The notes under the pieces were generated by a model. It searched no databases. It had not been told where the DNA came from and saw only the letters and a list, made by a program, of their open reading frames with translations. A stretch of DNA of 64,000 nucleotides. Source: Streptomyces sp. ALI-76-A. Its GTDB lineage: Bacteria > Actinomycetota > Actinomycetes > Streptomycetales > Streptomycetaceae. Positions within the stretch are counted from its first letter, which is position 1. Each line of letters begins with the position of its first letter. The stretch is from the NCBI RefSeq assembly GCF_030287445.1, contig NZ_JASVWB010000002.1:7692766-7756765 (forward strand). The letters run 5' to 3'. The translations under genes and the position numbers were made by a program. Of the stretch, positions 60,843 to 64,000 are shown in pieces.

Positions 60843-63127
60843 ACGCGCCCCAGACGCGGCGGGGTTCGGCGGGGCTGCTGGCGAAGCTGATGGAGACGGT
60901 GCGCCCGGAGTTCCGGGCCGAGGTGTTCTGTCCGCCGCGTGACAGCCCGGTGTTCTTCCCCGGGGAGTGCCGCATCGCTTCCTGCCCGACGGCGCTGACC
61001 ATGGGGCGGTTGAAGCTGTGTCGCACCCACCATCACCACTGGGTGGCCGCAGGACGCCCGGCCGACCTGGACAGCTGGGCCGCGGACGAGGACGCGCGAC
61101 TGCGTCGCCGCCAGCAGGTGGCGGCCTGCCTGGTCTCCGGGTGCAACCGAGCCAGGGCCGCCCACGGCCTGTGTCACCGGCATGCCTCGCGATGGACCCA
61201 CGCCGGGCGACCGCCGCTTGAGGACTGGGCGGGACGCACCCTCTGTCACCCGCCGCGCAGGCCGACGGCAGCCGAGCGGACCTGCGAGTTTCCCGACTGC
61301 CCGCGCTGGACCGACAGCACTGATGTGCTGCTGTGTCACACGCACCACTCCCGGTGGTGCAAGCACGGCCGCCCTGAACTCACGAGCTGGTACGAGGACC
61401 TCGCCCACCGCGGCGATCCGAAGATCCGCCTGGGTCAGCTCGATCCCGCACTCCGCCTGGAGTTCCAGTTCGGCCTGCAACACCGCCTCGACGAGGGGCT
61501 GCGCTTCACCCCCGCCCGCGATGTCCGCCGCGCGGTCACCTGGGCCTGTCAGGCGCCGGTCTCCAGCCTCCTGGACTGGGACGAGACCAGATGGCGCGAC
61601 CACGTCGCACCGCTCGGGCCCGACGGACGCCGCCACGGCTACAACGTGGTCGCCTTCCGCTTCATCGCGGACACCCGCTTCGCCCTGGAGCACCTGCTCA
61701 TCGCCGATGATCCGTGGGCCGACCAGTATCCGCGCGAGGTCTGGGACCTGCGCCACTTCGCTCTCGCCGACGGAGAGACGCGCTACCTGCGCTTCGGTGG
61801 CATAGCCCAGCCCTGGCTGCGCGAACTGGCCAAACGATGGTGTCGCTGGCGCATCAGCACGAACATCAGCGTCAACACCGTCGCGCAGAACCTGCGCTCC
61901 CTGATCCATCTCTCCCGGCACCTGCCGCCGAACGCCAAGCCTGCCGACCTGACCCGCGCCAGGATCGAGACGTGGATCGCCGCCCTCGCCGTCAACTACC
62001 CGGACGTGTTCACCCGCCGGGCCGCGGTCAACTCGCTGGGCCGGTTCCTCGCCGACGCCCGTGCCCACGACTGGCAGCCCGACCTGCCCCGCGACGCTGT
62101 CGTCTACAACGACGCCCCGCCTCCGCCGCCGGCCAAGCCCCGCTGGATCTCCGAGCACCTGATGCGGCAGATGGAGAACCCCGCCAGCCTGGCCTTGATC
62201 GCCACCGACGATCTTCGCCTCATGGTCCCGCTGCTGATCTCCTGCGGCCTGCGCATGAAGGACGCCCGGCGCCTGCGGTTCGACTGCGTCACGCACGACG
62301 ACACCGGCGCCCCCTACCTGAGCTGGGTCAACCACAAGATCCACGGCCGCATCGCGTTCTTCCCCATCAGCCAGGCCCTGGCCGACGAGATCGCCGCGCA
62401 GCAGAAGCGCGTCCAGGCCCGCTTCCCCTCCGGGAGCCGCTTCCTGTTCCCCGGCTGGGTGGCCAACCTCAACGGCAGCAAGGCCGTCTCGGACAGCTGG
62501 TGCCGCGAACAGATGGAGACCTGGCTGGAGCGCATCCGCCTCATCGACGAGCACGGCCGCCCCGCGCGGGTGACCTTCCACCAGTTCCGCCACACGCTCG
62601 GCACCCGGATGATCAATGCCAACGTCCCGCAGCACATCGTCCAGCAACTGCTGGATCACATGTCGCCGCAGATGACGGCCGTTTACGCCCGCCTGCATCA
62701 AAAGACCCTGCGCGAGCACTGGGAGAAGTCCCTCAAGGTCAACGCCGAGGGCGAACCCGTCGCACTGCCCGCCGACCACCCGCTCGCCGATGCCACCTGG
62801 ATGCGGCTTTCCCTGGTCCGCGCCAAGGTCAGTCTCCCCAACGGCTACTGCGGGGCACCCATCCAGACCGACTGCGAGTACGCCAACCCATGTCTGGACT
62901 GCCGCTTCTTCATCACCACCGGCGACTTCCTCGACCAGCACCGACGCCAGCGGGAGGAGACCCGCAAGCTCATCGGCGACGCCGAGCAAGCCGGGCTGTC
63001 GCGCATCGTCGAGAAGAACACCCGCACGCTCGGCAAGCTCGACACCATCATCGACGCTCTGGAACAAGCCGGACCGCAGCAGATCGTGGCCGGCGGGAAG
63101 GTGACCGATCTCGATGCCACCGGCTGA
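60839..63127 (+). CDS. tnpB: tyrosine recombinase, TnpB-like, with triple zinc-finger-like N-terminus, 762 aa
   Basis: GTG at 60839 overlaps the tnpA stop. The first 190 residues contain three similar units with Cys-x4-Cys...Cys-x2/3-His: C44/C49/C61/H64, C97/C102/C112/H115 and C149/C154/C166/H169, each ended by GRP.xL..W. A core-binding domain and a catalytic domain follow (SCGLRMKDARRLR, HQFRHTLGTR, LLDHMS, AVYARLH). A final cysteine set (CGAPIQTDCEYANPCLDC) is common in TnpB of Tn554-type elements. It is longer than Tn554 TnpB (about 630) because of the N-terminal units. Confidence 0.87.
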   Translation: MNAPQTRRGSAGLLAKLMETVRPEFRAEVFCPPRDSPVFFPGECRIASCPTALTMGRLKLCRTHHHHWVAAGRPADLDSWAADEDARLRRRQQVAACLVSGCNRARAAHGLCHRHASRWTHAGRPPLEDWAGRTLCHPPRRPTAAERTCEFPDCPRWTDSTDVLLCHTHHSRWCKHGRPELTSWYEDLAHRGDPKIRLGQLDPALRLEFQFGLQHRLDEGLRFTPARDVRRAVTWACQAPVSSLLDWDETRWRDHVAPLGPDGRRHGYNVVAFRFIADTRFALEHLLIADDPWADQYPREVWDLRHFALADGETRYLRFGGIAQPWLRELAKRWCRWRISTNISVNTVAQNLRSLIHLSRHLPPNAKPADLTRARIETWIAALAVNYPDVFTRRAAVNSLGRFLADARAHDWQPDLPRDAVVYNDAPPPPPAKPRWISEHLMRQMENPASLALIATDDLRLMVPLLISCGLRMKDARRLRFDCVTHDDTGAPYLSWVNHKIHGRIAFFPISQALADEIAAQQKRVQARFPSGSRFLFPGWVANLNGSKAVSDSWCREQMETWLERIRLIDEHGRPARVTFHQFRHTLGTRMINANVPQHIVQQLLDHMSPQMTAVYARLHQKTLREHWEKSLKVNAEGEPVALPADHPLADATWMRLSLVRAKVSLPNGYCGAPIQTDCEYANPCLDCRFFITTGDFLDQHRRQREETRKLIGDAEQAGLSRIVEKNTRTLGKLDTIIDALEQAGPQQIVAGGKVTDLDATG

Positions 63128-63497
63128 CAACGCCCGCTTCCTCGTCGAAGCCTCGAAGACACGCAGCAGGCAGGCACGCGAGCGCGCCGAAGAGGCCATC
63201 AGGACGGCATCCTGCCGCAGCGAACGGCCCACCGTCGTCGGCATCGCGAACGCGGCCAGTGTCTCCCGGTCCTGGCTATACACGCAGACCGACCTCATTA
63301 CCGCGATCAACCAACTCCAGCAACGAGCCCCTGCACCCCACCGCAGCCCCCGGCACGCGGCCAGCGACGCCTCCCTGCACCGCAGGCTGGAGACCGCACT
63401 CGAACGAAACCGGCAACTCCGCGACCAGGTCGCTGACCTCACCCGAAAACTGGAGACCGCCCACGGTGAAATCCGCCGCCTCCGCACTCTTGCCTAG
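63114..63497 (+). CDS. tnpC: TnpC-like transposition protein, 127 aa
   Basis: It overlaps tnpB by 14 bases. It has an N-terminal basic helical stretch (RFLVEASKTRSRQARERAEEA), a helix-turn-helix-like region (TVVGIANAASVSRSWLYTQ) and a C-terminal coiled coil (RLETALERNRQLRDQVADL). Size and order match TnpC of Tn554-family elements, which sets the orientation and efficiency of transposition. It ends in TAG. Confidence 0.82.
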   Translation: MPPADNARFLVEASKTRSRQARERAEEAIRTASCRSERPTVVGIANAASVSRSWLYTQTDLITAINQLQQRAPAPHRSPRHAASDASLHRRLETALERNRQLRDQVADLTRKLETAHGEIRRLRTLA

Positions 63498-63578
63498 GAC
63501 CTCTTGCGGGTCACGAGTGGCGGTTCGATCTCGGGGCCTGCTGGCGCCAGCGCAGCTCCTGCCTGCGACGATGCGCCT

Positions 63579-63926
63579 ATGAGCTATGACCTTGCTGTTT
63601 GGGACGGTGATCGTCCCCTCGACAATGACCAAGCGGGCTCGACCTACGACGAGCTCTACGAGCGCTACCTGGAATCGGACGATGTCGTCGTGCCTCCGGC
63701 GCCGCGCATCATGGCCTACGTGCAAGCACTCGTGGCGCGATACCCCGACGACGAGCACAGCATCGTATGGGCGTCGCCACCGGTCCTCGATGAGGCATCG
63801 GGCCCGATCGTCTACCTGCTCATGTCCTACGGCAAGGCTGAGGAAGTGTCCGAGTACGCCGCTGCGCTGGCTCGCGAGCACGGACTCATCTGCTTCGATC
63901 CGCAGGGAGAGTGCCTCCGGTCCTGA
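63579..63926 (+). CDS. hypothetical protein, 115 aa
   Basis: ATG at 63579. The protein begins MSYDLAVWDGDRPLDN and is acidic (YDELYERYLESDDVV), with no signal peptide or membrane segment. Similar small proteins are common in streptomycetes, and some are linked to polymorphic-toxin immunity, but I cannot name a family with confidence. It lies 81 bases after tnpC. It may be a passenger of the Tn554-like element or the first chromosomal gene beyond it. Confidence 0.65.
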   Translation: MSYDLAVWDGDRPLDNDQAGSTYDELYERYLESDDVVVPPAPRIMAYVQALVARYPDDEHSIVWASPPVLDEASGPIVYLLMSYGKAEEVSEYAAALAREHGLICFDPQGECLRS

Positions 63927-64000
63927 CGAAGACATGTCCGTCTCGTAGTGTCCCTGGTCAGCAGCCTCTTCCGCGTCCGAGATCGACATAACCTCGAAGA

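Larger units (their letters stand above)
59610..63990 (+). mobile_element. Tn554-like element with two tyrosine recombinases and TnpC-like gene
   Basis: The trio tnpA (short tyrosine recombinase), tnpB (long tyrosine recombinase) and tnpC (small coiled-coil protein), overlapping in this order, is the signature of Tn554-family transposons. The ends are uncertain. I use a 10-base inverted match TATGTCGATC (59610-59619) and GATCGACATA (63981-63990) as tentative limits; the core genes occupy 59724-63497. GC at third positions is lower at the left flank, and a truncated gene lies there, which supports insertion. Confidence 0.65.

Noticed and set aside
1..64000. tRNA, rRNA or riboswitch genes
   Set aside because: I saw no cloverleaf-like arms, rRNA signatures or recognisable riboswitch cores; a covariance-model search would be needed to exclude small RNAs.

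Overview
The window is high-GC actinobacterial DNA. Third codon positions are almost all G or C, GTG starts are common, leucine TTA codons are nearly absent, and the gene content (ECF41 sigma factor, tubulin-like/GTPase conflict genes, GH35 galactosidases, LacI regulators) all point to a Streptomyces chromosome, probably an arm or accessory stretch.

Region 1 (1-21711) is the most unusual part: one long co-directional gene train, mostly joined by 4-base stop/start overlaps. In order it encodes a membrane-anchored vWA protein (cut by the window edge), a giant tubulin-like GTPase, a membrane protein, a pseudokinase, a tiny repeat ORF, a TRAFAC-type GTPase, a GAP1-like partner with a C-terminal anchor, then after a 124-base gap a TIR protein, a MoxR-type AAA+ ATPase, a degenerate vWA-like protein, a very large protein ending in a CHAT-like domain without its catalytic residues, a small membrane protein and a HIT-family hydrolase. 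The gene families match the NTPase-centred conflict (defence-like) systems of multicellular bacteria. Between the pseudokinase and GTPase genes lies a tandem array of 33-base units. Each unit is a Shine-Dalgarno plus start-codon module, and the array forms a small ORF coupled by ATGA overlaps to both neighbours.

Region 2 (21861-27623) holds a GNAT-like protein, three alpha/beta hydrolases (two of them paralogues separated by a roughly 1 kb low-complexity spacer) and a LacI regulator. Region 3 (26556-33514) is a minus-strand set for beta-galactoside use: MFS transporter, two GH35 enzymes and the LacI regulator, with a 22-base perfect palindrome upstream. Region 4 (33648-42000) contains a YheO/DauR-like regulator with a PLP-dependent ammonia-lyase, a cupin, an oxidoreductase, a CoxD/CoxE-like MoxR-vWA pair whose ATPase gene carries a TTA codon (possible bldA control), and an ABC exporter.

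Region 5 (42189-58031) is a coherent L-rhamnose regulon. A divergent promoter region with LacI-type operators separates catabolism (rhamnose isomerase, bifunctional aldolase/lactaldehyde dehydrogenase, rhamnulokinase, then lutABC for L-lactate) from uptake (rhaT, rhaP, rhaQ, rhaS, mutarotase rhaM), a secreted beta-propeller enzyme that may release rhamnose, and a LacI regulator. The pathway reads rhamnose to rhamnulose, to rhamnulose-1-phosphate, to DHAP plus lactaldehyde, to L-lactate, to pyruvate.

Region 6 (58100-64000) contains a frameshifted lipoprotein pseudogene, an ECF41 sigma factor, the 3' stub of an interrupted minus-strand gene, a Tn554-like element (two tyrosine recombinases and a TnpC-like protein) and a small hypothetical gene. 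I saw no rRNA, tRNA or CRISPR array.
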